A DNA stretch of 36,943 nucleotides. It comes from a virus. The notes beneath the pieces were generated by a model. That model made no database searches. It saw only the letters and a program-made list of their open reading frames with translations, and was not told the origin of the DNA. A program made the position numbers and the translations under genes. The stretch covers positions 1 to 36,943 of the IMG/VR virus record IMGVR_UViG_3300044986_000212; one strand, 5' to 3'. Below are positions 36,892-36,943 of the stretch, in pieces (within the stretch, counting starts at the first letter, position 1; each line of letters starts with the position of its first letter).

Positions 36892-36943
36892 ATGAACACC
36901 CCTTCCCACCGCGTAACGGACAACGGTAAGACCGTGACCATTC
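36892..36943 (+). CDS. 5' end of the protease/scaffold gene (partial)
   Basis: The first 17 codons (MNTPSHRVTDNGKTVTI) repeat positions 156-207 and run off the right edge. This is the same gene as 156-1331. Confidence 0.85.
   Translation, partial: MNTPSHRVTDNGKTVTI

Larger units (their letters stand above)
36737..36943. repeat. Right copy of terminal overlap
   Basis: Matches positions 1-207 with four mismatches. It continues through the end of the 96-residue gene, the promoter and the first codons of the protease/scaffold gene. Confidence 0.85.

Noticed and set aside
1-36943. Temperate lifestyle genes
   Set aside because: I looked for integrase, excisionase, CI-like repressor and partition genes and found none; the small regulator at 27164 alone does not support lysogeny.

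Overview
The window is one complete genome of a tailed double-stranded DNA bacteriophage with a high G+C content. The first 207 bases recur at the end (positions 36737-36943) with four mismatches, so the sequence reads as a circle of about 36.7 kb opened inside the 96-residue gene that follows the fiber gene. The head genes are of the Mu type: a DUF935 portal, a gpF-like minor head protein, a gpI-like protease/scaffold, a cement protein, the capsid protein, a DUF1320 (gp36-like) connector and a gpG-like protein. The tail has a tube protein, a frameshifted tail chaperone and a short tape measure of about 330 residues, with no sheath, so the virion is probably a short-tailed siphovirus. I see no integrase, excisionase or CI-type repressor and infer a virulent lifestyle. 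Host identity cannot be read directly. Ribosome-binding sites and sigma70-like promoters indicate a bacterium, and a lipoprotein-plus-membrane-segment protein in the presumed lysis region hints at a Gram-negative envelope.

Layout on the + strand: capsid assembly (156-3987); tail (3991-12425); small membrane proteins and a possible spanin (12435-13286); a 617-residue protein with about 50 cysteines and a small CxxC protein (13283-15513); a calcineurin-type phosphoesterase and an HExxH protein (15517-16728); a structured 470-base intergenic region (16729-17200); a DUF1376 replication-type protein carrying 12-bp direct repeats that look like an origin (17201-18097); a PD-(D/E)XK-like nuclease, small proteins and a RusA-type resolvase (18094-20674); a recombination/early block with DUF932, ERF-type annealing protein and Gp157 (20889-25870), in which several genes have their own terminator, promoter and folded leader; a PAPS-reductase-like enzyme and the only convincing minus-strand gene (25910-27016); then a small regulator, terminase subunits, a 757-residue modular protein, portal, gpF, a structural protein and the fiber (27164-36852), which leads round the circle to the capsid genes.

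Two classes of transcription start can be read. In the recombination block, promoters with a C5...G5 inverted repeat between -35 and -10 are followed, 5-6 bases after the -10, by a hairpin with an invariant AGGUC loop and covarying stem, then a second hairpin with a CGGAC-type loop, then AGGAG and the start codon. The heads of the packaging, portal and capsid operons, and one early gene, instead have a -10 hexamer exactly six bases before the ATG, which predicts leaderless mRNAs. The most novel items are this repeated leader RNA, the modular protein with seven nearly identical (S/A)RPG(A/V)KAK(M/F) motifs, a ten-residue motif shared by the scaffold/protease and the capsid N terminus, an ERF protein with a C-terminal OB-like domain and an SSB-like tip, and the cysteine-rich protein.
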